43,608 nt of DNA from a candidate division KSB1 bacterium (GTDB lineage Bacteria; Zhuqueibacterota; JdFR-76; DREG01), in the NCBI GenBank assembly GCA_022566355.1, contig JADFJB010000021.1:1-43608 (forward strand), in the 5' to 3' direction. This document shows, piece after piece, positions 1 through 9,090 of this stretch. The position numbers were made by a program, and so were the translations under genes. The notes under the pieces were generated by a model. The model was not told the origin of the DNA, did no database searches, and saw nothing but the letters and a program-made list of their open reading frames with translations. Position 1 is the first letter of the stretch, and every line of letters starts with the position of its first letter.

Positions 1-129
1 AATTTGAACAAAAAGCAGCATAAGCACTAAACTAAAATATTTCTAAATGTCTGGTTTTTGGGTGAAACACTTGGGGGGGGGTGGCAACTAATCTTTAAAT
101 CATCCAAACAAAACTGATTAATTATATGA

Positions 130-1779
130 TTAGCCCCATCCGTATACTTCAACAGTTCCACCAGGTGTCTTATACAAGCACTTTAGATGAGCTTTAATAT
201 ATTCAACAACTTTAGGCCTAACATAACGTTGTCTTTCCAAGCGATAGGTATCAACAATTATCCATCCAATTGAGTTATTTTCCACAATTTTTTCGATATC
301 ATTAACCGTGTCAACTACCAATGAGTTATTATATGTATCTCTTAATCCAGATGGACTCCGGTAAACTTCATTTGGACGAGGGTTTTCCAGGCTAGCTAAG
401 AAATAATACTCAGCATTACCAGCATAATAATTAACAGTTAAAGGTAACGTCGAAATAATCGGGTCATTATCAGACAATCTAATCTTCACAAAATTAGCGG
501 CCTCACGCCATTCTAAATGGCTGACCGCTCCATTAGTACCATAAGTAATGTCAGGGATTTTTCTGGAAAAACGGAACCACGGAGACATAATAAGAACCAA
601 AGAAATAAATGCAGGTAAAAACGCATGCGTAAACAACTGCTTGAATGGTCCTGTTTTTGATTGAACAAAGATCCTTTTGCTAATTTGATTTTGTAGTAAA
701 CAACTAGCTTCAACCAATCCGTAAGCAGCTATGAATAACATCAGAGGATAGATATGATAAATGTATCTTTCCATTCGCAGTGTAAAAAGAGTTGACAAAA
801 GAACCAGGGGAACTATAAAATTCACTAATAGATAAAATCCTTGTCGATGAAACTTAACAAAAAAGGCAACAATTCCAAGGAGAGAAAAAATCAATAGTGT
901 TATAAAAAAAGACGAACTTAAAAATTTTACATAACGAAATGGATCCTGCATTGACTCTTGTGTAGCCCAGTTTGGAGCAAATAGAAAAGATTTTGTTATG
1001 CCTGCCAGTAATGAGGAGTCAATTAAAATAATTACAACAAAAATGGTGATACTCGCATACACTAGAAACGAATACTTTGATTTAAGTGTGTTAGTCCAGC
1101 CATTTCTTATTCCAAATAAAATGATCATTGAAGATGCGTAAATAATTAATGAAGGAAAAAGAACACCGGAAAGAAGATGTAACGAAACAGCAATCAAAGA
1201 TGAAACAATTACTAAAGGCAGCCACATTAAATTTAAGTTCCAATCAACAATAAGGTTTTGAACTCTGGATTTTGGAGGATTTTTAGTCTGACTTTGTTTG
1301 GTCCCCTCAAATAGCTCATAAACAGCATAAATACTTATCAAAAAGAAACATTGAAACATTGAATACATTCTGCATTCTCTTGCCCAACCAATCATGAACG
1401 GGTTGAAAGCATAAAGAAGACCTGTGGTTATTGCGACATTATTTTCAAACAAGCGCGATCCAATAAATATGATTAAGCCTATTGAAAAAATTCCAAAAAG
1501 AGCGCTTGGAAACCGTGCAGCAAATTCATTGTTGCCAAATAATCTAAATGAAAAAGAAACTAATTTGGTAAAAATAATACTTCGATCATAAACCTCATTA
1601 CTCGGTAAAACCGGGCCTTTTCCCTCAAGTATAGATTGAGCAACAACTACATGATTCATTTCATCAACCCAAAAACTAGGATCATCGAGGTGAGCTAACC
1701 GTAAGTAGGAACCAATCAAAATAATTACTCCGATTAGCAACCAACTCCAAATCGAAGTTTTCTTAGCCACTTTATTCAA
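130..1779 (-). CDS. GT39-like membrane glycosyltransferase
   Basis: Polytopic membrane protein of 549 residues resembling the PMT/ArnT-type GT39 superfamily, which moves sugars from polyprenyl-phosphate carriers to acceptors on the outer face of the inner membrane. An N-terminal helix (about residues 12-28) is followed by a first loop with DDPSFWVDE at 32-40; acidic residues here are typical catalytic candidates in this fold. Roughly ten further hydrophobic segments follow, then a soluble C-terminal tail of about 130 residues. The block RMERYIYHIYPLM is typical of these families. The start is TTG with no clear Shine-Dalgarno; GTG at codon 4 is an alternative. It is last in the glycosyltransferase block, 45 nt after a GT2 gene whose product could supply its lipid-linked sugar (inference). 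Substrate unknown. Confidence 0.75.
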   Translation of the reverse strand: MNKVAKKTSIWSWLLIGVIILIGSYLRLAHLDDPSFWVDEMNHVVVAQSILEGKGPVLPSNEVYDRSIIFTKLVSFSFRLFGNNEFAARFPSALFGIFSIGLIIFIGSRLFENNVAITTGLLYAFNPFMIGWARECRMYSMFQCFFLISIYAVYELFEGTKQSQTKNPPKSRVQNLIVDWNLNLMWLPLVIVSSLIAVSLHLLSGVLFPSLIIYASSMIILFGIRNGWTNTLKSKYSFLVYASITIFVVIILIDSSLLAGITKSFLFAPNWATQESMQDPFRYVKFLSSSFFITLLIFSLLGIVAFFVKFHRQGFYLLVNFIVPLVLLSTLFTLRMERYIYHIYPLMLFIAAYGLVEASCLLQNQISKRIFVQSKTGPFKQLFTHAFLPAFISLVLIMSPWFRFSRKIPDITYGTNGAVSHLEWREAANFVKIRLSDNDPIISTLPLTVNYYAGNAEYYFLASLENPRPNEVYRSPSGLRDTYNNSLVVDTVNDIEKIVENNSIGWIIVDTYRLERQRYVRPKVVEYIKAHLKCLYKTPGGTVEVYGWG

Positions 1780-1824
1780 TGTTTTTTAAATTTTTTTCAA
1801 AAAAAGAAATCTGATTAATGACAG

Positions 1825-2865
1825 CTATGAGTGAGAATTTAAATCACGGGCATGATCGGTAAAAGATTTTGCGGGCTTTATTATTGGTTGGTTTTTGGAA
1901 TATGAATTTTTCTCAAGTTTCATTATACCCAGTTCAAGTTTTTTTACACGATATAATGTGTCTTCTGTTAACTGACGGTGCCCTGATATTAAATCCGCTA
2001 CTATACCAACTACTCCGAATTGGAAGCCAAGTAGCATTAGCACTGCACTCAGAATCAAAGATTGAATGTGGCCTGATCCACCATCTACAAAAAAATAATA
2101 ATAAAGAAATCGAACCGAAATAAAGAAGCCTACAGAAAATAAAAGCATCCCGGCAAAAGTAAATACACGTAAAGGTTCATACATGGTGTAAATTCGAAGC
2201 ATTGTACCTACACTTCTCTTAATATAAGAAGGGATGCTCTTGAATAATCTTGATTCTCTTAATTTACCGTTTGTTTTCACAGAAACAGAGGAAGTGGCGA
2301 TGTTTTTCCTCCCTGCCTGTATTATTGTTTCAAGTGTATAGGAAAATCGAGAAATCACATTTAAGCGAAGGGCTGCATCTCTGCTGTACGCACGAAAACC
2401 ACTTGTTACATCAGGTATGGTTGTGTTGGAAAATCTTCGTACAACCCAGGAACCAATTTTCTGTAGTTTCTTTTTTGTATAGGAGAAATGATCAATTGTA
2501 TCTACCTGGCGATCTCCTATCACCATATCTGCTTCACCATCAATAATAGGCTTGGTTAAATTTTTAATACTTTCACCACAATATTGATTATCTCCATCCG
2601 TATTGACTATAATATCTGCGCCCAATTTTGTACTGGCGTCTAAACCTGCCATAAATGCTTCAGCCAATCCTTTATTGTTTGTCAATTTAACAATGTGATT
2701 CACCCCTAATTCTTTTGCCACATCTATAGTTCGATCGGTGCTTCCATCGTCGATAACCAATACTTCAATTTCATCAATTCCGAATATATGACGAGGAAGA
2801 TCCTCAAACGTTTTGGGCAAGGATTTTTCTTCATTAAAACACGGTATTTGGATGATAAGCTTCAT
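1825..2865 (-). CDS. GT2 glycosyltransferase, DPM1/GtrB-like with two C-terminal membrane helices
   Basis: Family 2 glycosyltransferase of 346 residues with an N-terminal GT-A domain. It shows IPCFNEE at 7-13, VIDDGSTDRT at 37-46 (nucleotide binding) and NTDGDNQY at 88-95, where DGD is the metal-binding DxD. The C-terminal part has two long hydrophobic segments (about 230-255 and 265-290), as in polyprenyl-phosphate glucosyl- or mannosyltransferases. This family typically makes polyprenyl-phosphate-hexose from a nucleotide sugar on the cytoplasmic side. The ATG overlaps the stop of the upstream GT2 gene as ATGA, so the two are probably translationally coupled. A GT39-like gene follows and is a plausible user of the product. 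The sugar cannot be read from sequence. Confidence 0.85.
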   Translation of the reverse strand: MKLIIQIPCFNEEKSLPKTFEDLPRHIFGIDEIEVLVIDDGSTDRTIDVAKELGVNHIVKLTNNKGLAEAFMAGLDASTKLGADIIVNTDGDNQYCGESIKNLTKPIIDGEADMVIGDRQVDTIDHFSYTKKKLQKIGSWVVRRFSNTTIPDVTSGFRAYSRDAALRLNVISRFSYTLETIIQAGRKNIATSSVSVKTNGKLRESRLFKSIPSYIKRSVGTMLRIYTMYEPLRVFTFAGMLLFSVGFFISVRFLYYYFFVDGGSGHIQSLILSAVLMLLGFQFGVVGIVADLISGHRQLTEDTLYRVKKLELGIMKLEKNSYSKNQPIIKPAKSFTDHARDLNSHS

Positions 2866-3854
2866 TGAGATATAATTTCTTCAATGTTATATTCTTTAAT
2901 CTCTTTGGCATGTGTAAAAATTATCATTTCTCCAATGAGACCGATTGAAACCATTTGTATGCCGATTATCAAAAACAAAGCTCCAAGAAGCAAAAGCGGT
3001 CTGCCTGCTATAGGTGAAGACAAGAATATTCTATATATAAATAAATAAAAATTAATACTTATTCCTAATATAGTAAAAATTGCTCCAAGAAAACCTAAAA
3101 AATGAATAGGTTTTTTAGAATATTTAGTTAAAAAGATTACGGTTATAATATCAAGAAATCTCCTAATATATTCAGAAACATAACGTGATGTTCTAAATGC
3201 TCCCGGTAATTGTTCAATTTTTTCTTCAGTGATTTTGTAACCTTGCTTTAACGCTAACACAGGTATAAAATTGCTAAATCCGCCATAAAACTCAATATTC
3301 TCCAAAACCTGTTTTTTCACAGCAAGAACACCACTATTTATATCATGCAAATTTAATTGAGTTATCTTATTGATAATGTAATTGAATAACTTCGACACAA
3401 TTCTATTCAGTTTTGAATCCCCTCTCGGATAACGCCACCCCACGACCAAGTCATATCCATTATCCAGCTGATTCAAAAGATTTTCTAATTGCAAAATATT
3501 AATTCGCACCCGACTCGTAAAATACAAAATGTTCTGCCCTATTGATTGTTTTAAGCCTGCATCCAAAGCAGCAGATTCTCCAAAAGTTGACCGCATTTTA
3601 ATTAATTTGAAGTTTTTATTGGAAGGAATTCTCGTTTGAACTTTATTAGCCGTATTATCAGTGCTGCCATCATCTACAAAAATGATTTCATATGAAAAAT
3701 TAACCAGGCTTGATTCTAATTGATCGATTAACTCATCAATATAATTTTCGGAATTGTAGAGTGCTACAATACACGACACTACAGTTTTAGATTTATGATT
3801 ATTGTCGTGTTTGCTCACAATACTTTCTTGAACGTCTAATTGACTTGTTTCCAT
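2862..3854 (-). CDS. GT2-family protein lacking the DxD motif
   Basis: GT2/GtrB-like protein of 330 residues. The GT-A start is intact: VSCIVALYNSE at 26-36 and FVDDGSTDNT at 59-68. Two hydrophobic C-terminal segments match its neighbours. The position that should carry DxD reads YFTSRVRIN (111-119); the adjacent paralogue has VMDGDLQND there, and the flanking GYDLVVGWR aligns well, so this is a substitution, not a misread frame. Without DxD, the usual metal-dependent sugar transfer is doubtful. It may be a pseudo-enzyme partner of a neighbouring GT2 or a variant subfamily with another metal site. It lies 3 nt after the 3858-4826 gene and overlaps the next GT2 by 4 nt. Confidence 0.8.
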   Translation of the reverse strand: METSQLDVQESIVSKHDNNHKSKTVVSCIVALYNSENYIDELIDQLESSLVNFSYEIIFVDDGSTDNTANKVQTRIPSNKNFKLIKMRSTFGESAALDAGLKQSIGQNILYFTSRVRINILQLENLLNQLDNGYDLVVGWRYPRGDSKLNRIVSKLFNYIINKITQLNLHDINSGVLAVKKQVLENIEFYGGFSNFIPVLALKQGYKITEEKIEQLPGAFRTSRYVSEYIRRFLDIITVIFLTKYSKKPIHFLGFLGAIFTILGISINFYLFIYRIFLSSPIAGRPLLLLGALFLIIGIQMVSIGLIGEMIIFTHAKEIKEYNIEEIISQ

Positions 3855-3857
3855 AGT

Positions 3858-4826
3858 TTAATCTCGAATTAATTCTGAAAAATAATTAGCTTTTTTTGAT
3901 CCTGTACTTGTAATCAAACTGGCTACTAAACCTAGAAATACATATTGCAAACAACTGGCCAAAAACAAGAATGAAATAATGATTAAAATATTCATTTCAG
4001 CTGCTTCATAACTATTAAAGACAAATCCATTAACCAATCCAATTGTTGCTAGAAATGTACACAGTAAATAGAAAAGACTGATCTTCCCAAAAAACAATAA
4101 TGGGCTTTGCAGGTATTTAATAAAAATATTCAAAGACATTAAATCCATTATGACTTTAAAAGTACGGGCAATACCATACTTTGAATTCCCGAACTTACGA
4201 GCATGATGCCTAACAGGTATTTCTGTAATTATAGCACCTTCCACCTTTGCTAATGCCGGAAGGAATCTATGCAACTCACCATATAAATTAATTTTTTTTA
4301 CGATATTATATCGATAAGCTTTAAGAGCACAACCCGTATCGTGTAAATCTACTCGAGTAACGGAACAAATAATTTTATTAGCAATTCTTGAAGGGATTTT
4401 TCGAAGTATAAGCTTATCTTTGCGATCTTTTCTCCACCCACTAACCAAATCATACCCTTCAGCCATTTTTTCCAAAAGCTTAGGTATATCTTTTGGATCG
4501 TTCTGCAAGTCGCCATCCATAACAATAATTACTTTACCTGTAGCTAATTCAAATCCTGCGTCTGTTGCTGCAGACTGACCACAGTTAGCTCGGAACAATA
4601 TTGCTTTCATATGAGGATCTCGCCTGGCAATTGCTTTTAATTTTTCAGGCGTCGAATCTTTACTGCCATCATCTACTAAAATAATTTCGTAGGTATATTC
4701 TAGGGGTGAAAGCACATCATCTAGAGCCTTGTGCAATAAATCTACATTCTCCTCTTCTTCATAGAGAGGAATAACAACAGATAAATCAAGTTTTGGCGGA
4801 GGAATAAATTTATCTTTTGTTTTCAT
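3858..4826 (-). CDS. GT2 glycosyltransferase, GtrB/ArnC-like
   Basis: Family 2 glycosyltransferase of 322 residues. The GT-A domain has VVIPLYEEEENV (17-28), ILVDDGSKDST (49-59) and VMDGDLQNDP (102-111), with DGD at 104-106 as metal ligand; GYDLVSGWR follows. Two C-terminal membrane segments place it among polyprenyl-phosphate sugar transferases such as GtrB or ArnC. It should charge undecaprenyl phosphate, or a similar carrier, with a hexose at the inner membrane. Next to it lies a paralogue whose DxD is lost, and a third DxD-bearing paralogue follows, suggesting duplication. It sits 13 nt after the polysaccharide deacetylase gene in the same block. The donor sugar is unknown. Confidence 0.87.
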   Translation of the reverse strand: MKTKDKFIPPPKLDLSVVIPLYEEEENVDLLHKALDDVLSPLEYTYEIILVDDGSKDSTPEKLKAIARRDPHMKAILFRANCGQSAATDAGFELATGKVIIVMDGDLQNDPKDIPKLLEKMAEGYDLVSGWRKDRKDKLILRKIPSRIANKIICSVTRVDLHDTGCALKAYRYNIVKKINLYGELHRFLPALAKVEGAIITEIPVRHHARKFGNSKYGIARTFKVIMDLMSLNIFIKYLQSPLLFFGKISLFYLLCTFLATIGLVNGFVFNSYEAAEMNILIIISFLFLASCLQYVFLGLVASLITSTGSKKANYFSELIRD

Positions 4827-4839
4827 GATTGGTGTTCTT

Positions 4840-6075
4840 TTAGTTAATATTTAAGCGTTTAATAAACCTGGGAAACTGTGTGGTTAATTTTTTCATTATT
4901 ATTTTCTTGAGTTTTTTCCTCCCATTACCAGGTAGCCTGTATATATAATGTTCCTCAATTCTTGGAATGTAAAATAGATCACACCCATTTTTATTTGTCG
5001 GTCGACCATTAACAATTCCCCAGTAATTCATTTGGTATCCAATCTTTTTTGATGCCTGTATAGCACATTCACTTCCCAAATACCAGGGATAACATAGCTG
5101 ATCGACAATATGTCCGCTTAATTGTGATTCAATAATTTTTTTTGATTGGGTCAAATCTTCGGTGATTTCATCAGTTTGGGTTTCATTTGTCTCATAAGTT
5201 AAGCCATAACCAGGTGATTTTTCAATTTCTTTAATTATACAGCTTAGATCCTTCCGCCAAGAAGGTTTATTAAAATAATCCATATCCCCATTATTCGTCA
5301 CATGATCTGTGCACTCTTTCCTGATTGATTCATCTATAATCAATTCAGGATTCCCTGCCATCCTGGGATTCGATCTAAAAATCGGCGTGCCCAAAGGGAC
5401 TTGCCGACTATAATTCCTGACCCCATTATTTTGGTAAACCGGTACATTAATGTTACCAAAAATATTGTAATCAAAATTTGGATTGATAAAATCAATTAGT
5501 TTAGAAGAGATACAAATCTGATGATGGTACATCGTATGAGATTGGAAATCTATAACTCTATTATTATGCATCTCTCGAATTTCTTCCCATGAGCAAAGAG
5601 GATATTCAGAATGCTCTCTTGAAGTTAATTCCTTTGCATTTACGTTGTTTCTTCGGTTTTCATACGTTGGTGATTCAGGAGCGCTGTTTGGAATAAGTCC
5701 GGGAATAATAAAACAAATGGCTCTAAATCCATATTTTTTGAGCAATGGATATGCTGTACTAAACAAAGTGGCTAATCCATCATCAAATGTGAGAACAATA
5801 CTCTTTTCTTGTATTTGTTCTTTGCCTGATAAACAACTAAACAATTCATTGCCAACAAGAGTTTTATAACCATTTTGTTTCAAAAATTTTAATTGTGATT
5901 CAAATGAAAGCGGTTCGACTGAGTGATAGACAAAAACAGGAATTTCGTCTTGAATTGTCTGCAAATTTCTGGCAAACATAAATTCCGGATAATTCCCACG
6001 AAGGAACGCATTCAAATCAGGAATATTTTTTTGAATACTTTTACGTGCGGTCTCTATTAATCTTTGACTCATCAT
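4840..6075 (-). CDS. Polysaccharide deacetylase (CE4/NodB-like) with a long insertion
   Basis: Protein of 411 residues with the NodB-type fold expected to remove N- or O-acetyl groups from a polysaccharide. Motif 1 is VLTFDDG (94-100), motif 2 is FQSHTMYHH (177-185; metal histidines), and CYPWYLGS near 328-335 matches the later arginine/proline-type motif. Between motifs 2 and 3 lie about 140 residues, much longer than in a minimal NodB domain, rich in Asn, Tyr and acidic residues; this may be an accessory or substrate-binding insert. No signal peptide is obvious, so a cytoplasmic or lipid-linked substrate is possible. The start overlaps the acyltransferase stop by one base (TAATG), implying coupling. 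Acyl addition and removal next to each other suggest a modified sugar. Confidence 0.78.
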   Translation of the reverse strand: MMSQRLIETARKSIQKNIPDLNAFLRGNYPEFMFARNLQTIQDEIPVFVYHSVEPLSFESQLKFLKQNGYKTLVGNELFSCLSGKEQIQEKSIVLTFDDGLATLFSTAYPLLKKYGFRAICFIIPGLIPNSAPESPTYENRRNNVNAKELTSREHSEYPLCSWEEIREMHNNRVIDFQSHTMYHHQICISSKLIDFINPNFDYNIFGNINVPVYQNNGVRNYSRQVPLGTPIFRSNPRMAGNPELIIDESIRKECTDHVTNNGDMDYFNKPSWRKDLSCIIKEIEKSPGYGLTYETNETQTDEITEDLTQSKKIIESQLSGHIVDQLCYPWYLGSECAIQASKKIGYQMNYWGIVNGRPTNKNGCDLFYIPRIEEHYIYRLPGNGRKKLKKIIMKKLTTQFPRFIKRLNIN

Positions 6076-6824
6076 TATGATTTAGCTCGATTTAAAATAA
6101 CTTTTGCCGGTATTCCTGCCGCAACGCATAAACCTGGGACATCTTTCGTCACAATTGCTCCTGCCGCAATTGCTGTTCCGTTATCAATATGAACTCCATC
6201 CAAAATAACACAATGTGCACCAATCCAAACATCATCTCCAAGTGTAACTCCGCCTTTACCTTTAAAATCGTATTGCCTATTAATGGGTATATCCGTCCGA
6301 TCCAGTTTATAGTTGCCGCCTCCTACAATATAGGTATAAGCAGCAATAATATTGTCTTTACCAATTTTGACATTATTCGAGGAAAAAACTTCACAATTAA
6401 AACCAATATTCGCACGTTCATCCAATTCGATGTTACCATCTTTACAACTTAAAATTGAATTCCGTCCAATGAAAACATCATTTCTTAAAGTGATTCCATC
6501 ATTGCCGGATCCTTTCGCATCAATCATCACGTTATCATCAATAATTACGTTATCTCCCATATTAATTTTTTGAGGATGACGTAAAACAATATTCGTCCCA
6601 AATACAACCGAGCTTCCTACCTTTCCAAGTATGATTGAGTATAATTTGCTTCTTAAAAAAATGCCAAGAGCCCCGGGAATCCAGGATATGAACAAAACGA
6701 TCAGTTCATATTTAATTAAATAGAGAAGGCTTTCAGTACCGACAACTAATTCCTGGTATCTTTTCAATTTAGATTTTTTCTGATTGGTAATCGAATCTTG
6801 AATTTTATATGCTTTACTATCCAT
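6075..6824 (-). CDS. Hexapeptide-repeat acyltransferase (left-handed beta helix)
   Basis: Protein of 249 residues. An N-terminal part with a hydrophobic stretch (about 36-60) precedes a run of hexapeptide repeats from about 85 to 235, such as [17 protein letters not shown] and [15 protein letters not shown]. The C-terminal [12 protein letters not shown] and GIPAKVI blocks are signatures of WbbJ/maltose-acetyltransferase-like enzymes. Such enzymes form trimers and transfer acetyl or similar groups from acyl-CoA to sugars. It lies between an SDR gene and a deacetylase gene in the glycosyltransferase block, so O-acetylation of the polysaccharide or a sugar precursor is the likely role. The exact acceptor cannot be told. 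The ATG start is clear. Confidence 0.83.
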   Translation of the reverse strand: MDSKAYKIQDSITNQKKSKLKRYQELVVGTESLLYLIKYELIVLFISWIPGALGIFLRSKLYSIILGKVGSSVVFGTNIVLRHPQKINMGDNVIIDDNVMIDAKGSGNDGITLRNDVFIGRNSILSCKDGNIELDERANIGFNCEVFSSNNVKIGKDNIIAAYTYIVGGGNYKLDRTDIPINRQYDFKGKGGVTLGDDVWIGAHCVILDGVHIDNGTAIAAGAIVTKDVPGLCVAAGIPAKVILNRAKS

Positions 6825-6861
6825 ATCAATTTGTATTTTAAAAATAACTATAATCTTAATA

Positions 6862-7881
6862 TTAAATCAAATTTTGATTCTTATACCACTCGGCTGTTCT
6901 GGCCAGACCTTCATCGACGCTTACTTTGGGCTGGTAATTTAATATCTTTTTAGCTTTTGAGATATCAAAAGACCTGCTTTTAGTAAAAAAATCTACTCGG
7001 CGTCTGTAGATTGGAGGTTCAATTCCTAAGGGGATACAAATTTTCTCGCAAAGGGTACCGGCAATTTGAACCGGGAAAGCCGGAAGGTGTATCTTAAATT
7101 TGGAAGAATTGAATATCTCTGCTATTTTATCTAAGATTTGGTTCAGAGTCGGGATATCATCTCCACCAATAATAAAACTCTCTCCAACCGCTTCTTCAAC
7201 TTCCGAGGCTAAAATAAATCCATTGACCAAATCATCGATATAAACCAAATGGTAATAAATCTCACCCGATCCTAACACTATTGTTGGCGTATGTAGTGCT
7301 AATTTGAATACCTTCAGCAATCTTAGATCACCTGGTCCATAAATGGGTGTAGGCCGAACAACTGATACAGGCAAGCCGGTTTTCTTATGAAAATCCAGGG
7401 CAGCAAATTCGCCGTCTAATTTAGTGACTTGGTAAATATCGCCAGGCTTGAACCGGTAACTTTCATTCGCGGGCGGATCTTCAATGTGGCCATGCACACC
7501 CCCTGTACTACAGTGTACAAATTTTTGAATGCCATACTTAAGAGATGATTCCAACAGATACTTTGTGGCTTTGACATGAATATCCCGATATACCTGGTCA
7601 GTTATACCGGCACTCCGAAATATCGCAGCAATATGAAATACCTTCTCTACACCTTTTACTGCTTCAGCAACAATCTCAGGATCTCTCAAATCTCCTACTA
7701 TTACATCATAATTGCCGTTATTCTCTAATGCAAAAAACTTTTCTTTATCACGCACAAATACTCGCACATCATAGCCATTAGCGCATAATGTTTTTGCTAG
7801 AGCATTTCCCGTAAATCCCGTAGCACCGGTAACTAGAACTTTAATTTTAGTCCTTTTTGTCTTTATATTCTGATTTAGCAT
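6862..7881 (-). CDS. Extended SDR, NAD(P)-dependent epimerase/dehydratase or reductase
   Basis: Extended short-chain dehydrogenase of 339 residues. The Rossmann fingerprint is VTGATGFTG at 17-25, followed by VGDLRD for adenine-side contacts, and YQVTK supplies the catalytic Tyr-Lys pair. [12 protein letters not shown] is typical of nucleotide-sugar SDRs, but the overall look also resembles HpnA and dihydroflavonol-4-reductase-like enzymes, so the substrate is open. It lies 5 nt after the GT4 gene and before the acyltransferase gene, making a nucleotide-sugar or lipid-linked sugar substrate the simplest reading. The start is ATG. Confidence 0.8.
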   Translation of the reverse strand: MLNQNIKTKRTKIKVLVTGATGFTGNALAKTLCANGYDVRVFVRDKEKFFALENNGNYDVIVGDLRDPEIVAEAVKGVEKVFHIAAIFRSAGITDQVYRDIHVKATKYLLESSLKYGIQKFVHCSTGGVHGHIEDPPANESYRFKPGDIYQVTKLDGEFAALDFHKKTGLPVSVVRPTPIYGPGDLRLLKVFKLALHTPTIVLGSGEIYYHLVYIDDLVNGFILASEVEEAVGESFIIGGDDIPTLNQILDKIAEIFNSSKFKIHLPAFPVQIAGTLCEKICIPLGIEPPIYRRRVDFFTKSRSFDISKAKKILNYQPKVSVDEGLARTAEWYKNQNLI

Positions 7882-7886
7882 TAAAA

Positions 7887-9068
7887 CTATCCGAAAGAAG
7901 AACCAAGGCTAATTTGATCTTCAATCCAATCATAAACTCCATTGAGTCTTTTTTGATGAGCAGCAAATGTATGATTTTTTTCAACAAAATTTTTACCGTT
8001 CCTACCAAATCTTTTTTGCAATTCTATGTTTTCAGCAAGAGCTACAATACCCTCCGCGAACCCATTTGGATCTGCTGGTGCAAGATAGGCTTCATTATTC
8101 GTTAAAATTTGGTTATGGGTATAAAGATCCGTGGCTAAAAGTGGTTTCCCCGAATGTAAATATGGAAAAATCTTCATTGGCGTATTTACACCTTTTATCC
8201 TTGGGCATGTGAGAATATCAGCACTGTTTAGATAATCGGCTAATTTTTCAAAAGGTTTTGGTCCGAGAAAATGTGTCTGCTTGTCAATTTTTAATTTGCG
8301 TGATTTTTCTTTGTAAAAATCGATATCTATACTATTTCCGCCAATTATTACTAGATCAATTTTATTTGTATCTTCACAGGCTAGCTTAAAACTTTCCAAG
8401 AGTAAATCCAAACCCTGGTAATGTTCTAGATTACCTATATATAACAGAATTTGTTTATCAATCCCAAGTTCTACTTTTAAAAAACCATTTGTAGGATGAT
8501 CAGGCTTCTTTATTTGTGAAATATCATGTATCGTTACAGTTTTTTGAGATCCATTTTTTTCACAAAGCTCAGCCAATGCGTTACATACTGGAAGGTTAGC
8601 CAAACTCTTTCTTATTGCCGCCCCTTCAATTTTATTAAATATATTTGCAAACGCTGAAAGCCCTGGGGTTTTTTCAACTATTTGTTGTGCAATGGAAGAA
8701 TCAATATCATAAACATAAGGAATTTTATAAAAATAATTGAAGAACATCGCAAAAAAAACAGATTCCTCACCGGCGTGGATAAGATCATATTTTTTCTGAT
8801 AAACCAGTTTCCAGGCTTTAAAAAACATGAAGAAATCGCAAATTAATTTTTTAAATGAAAATCCAGGATTGATGTTTTTGAGAAAGCTTAAATTTGGTGT
8901 TCGATATATTGTGAGATTTGTTAAATCAACATTCACTCCTTCATTATAAACCAATAAATCAACAGTTGTGTTTTTACGTTCAGCAAGAACACGAAGCACT
9001 AATAACACATCAATAGGTGTTCCTCTTTCTTGATAGAATGGATGCGGAGCTAATAATAAAATATTCAT
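7887..9068 (-). CDS. GT4-family glycosyltransferase (GT-B fold)
   Basis: Retaining GT-B glycosyltransferase of 393 residues, a typical GT4 length. The N-terminal domain opens with ILLLAPHPFYQERGTPIDV, the donor/acceptor loop common in GT4. The C-terminal domain contains LYIGNLEHYQGLDLLLESF (about 209-227), where this family usually has the conserved Gly and phosphate-binding region. The later CPRIKGVNTPMKIFPYL and GKPLLATD segments match the E-x7-E donor region, although the first Glu of the classic motif is not obvious. It probably adds a sugar to a lipid-linked oligosaccharide at the cytoplasmic face of the membrane. It follows the PHP-like gene by 22 nt and the SDR gene by 5 nt. Confidence 0.85.
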   Translation of the reverse strand: MNILLLAPHPFYQERGTPIDVLLVLRVLAERKNTTVDLLVYNEGVNVDLTNLTIYRTPNLSFLKNINPGFSFKKLICDFFMFFKAWKLVYQKKYDLIHAGEESVFFAMFFNYFYKIPYVYDIDSSIAQQIVEKTPGLSAFANIFNKIEGAAIRKSLANLPVCNALAELCEKNGSQKTVTIHDISQIKKPDHPTNGFLKVELGIDKQILLYIGNLEHYQGLDLLLESFKLACEDTNKIDLVIIGGNSIDIDFYKEKSRKLKIDKQTHFLGPKPFEKLADYLNSADILTCPRIKGVNTPMKIFPYLHSGKPLLATDLYTHNQILTNNEAYLAPADPNGFAEGIVALAENIELQKRFGRNGKNFVEKNHTFAAHQKRLNGVYDWIEDQISLGSSFG

Positions 9069-9090
9069 TATTTTATCTCAGTCAAAGAGG

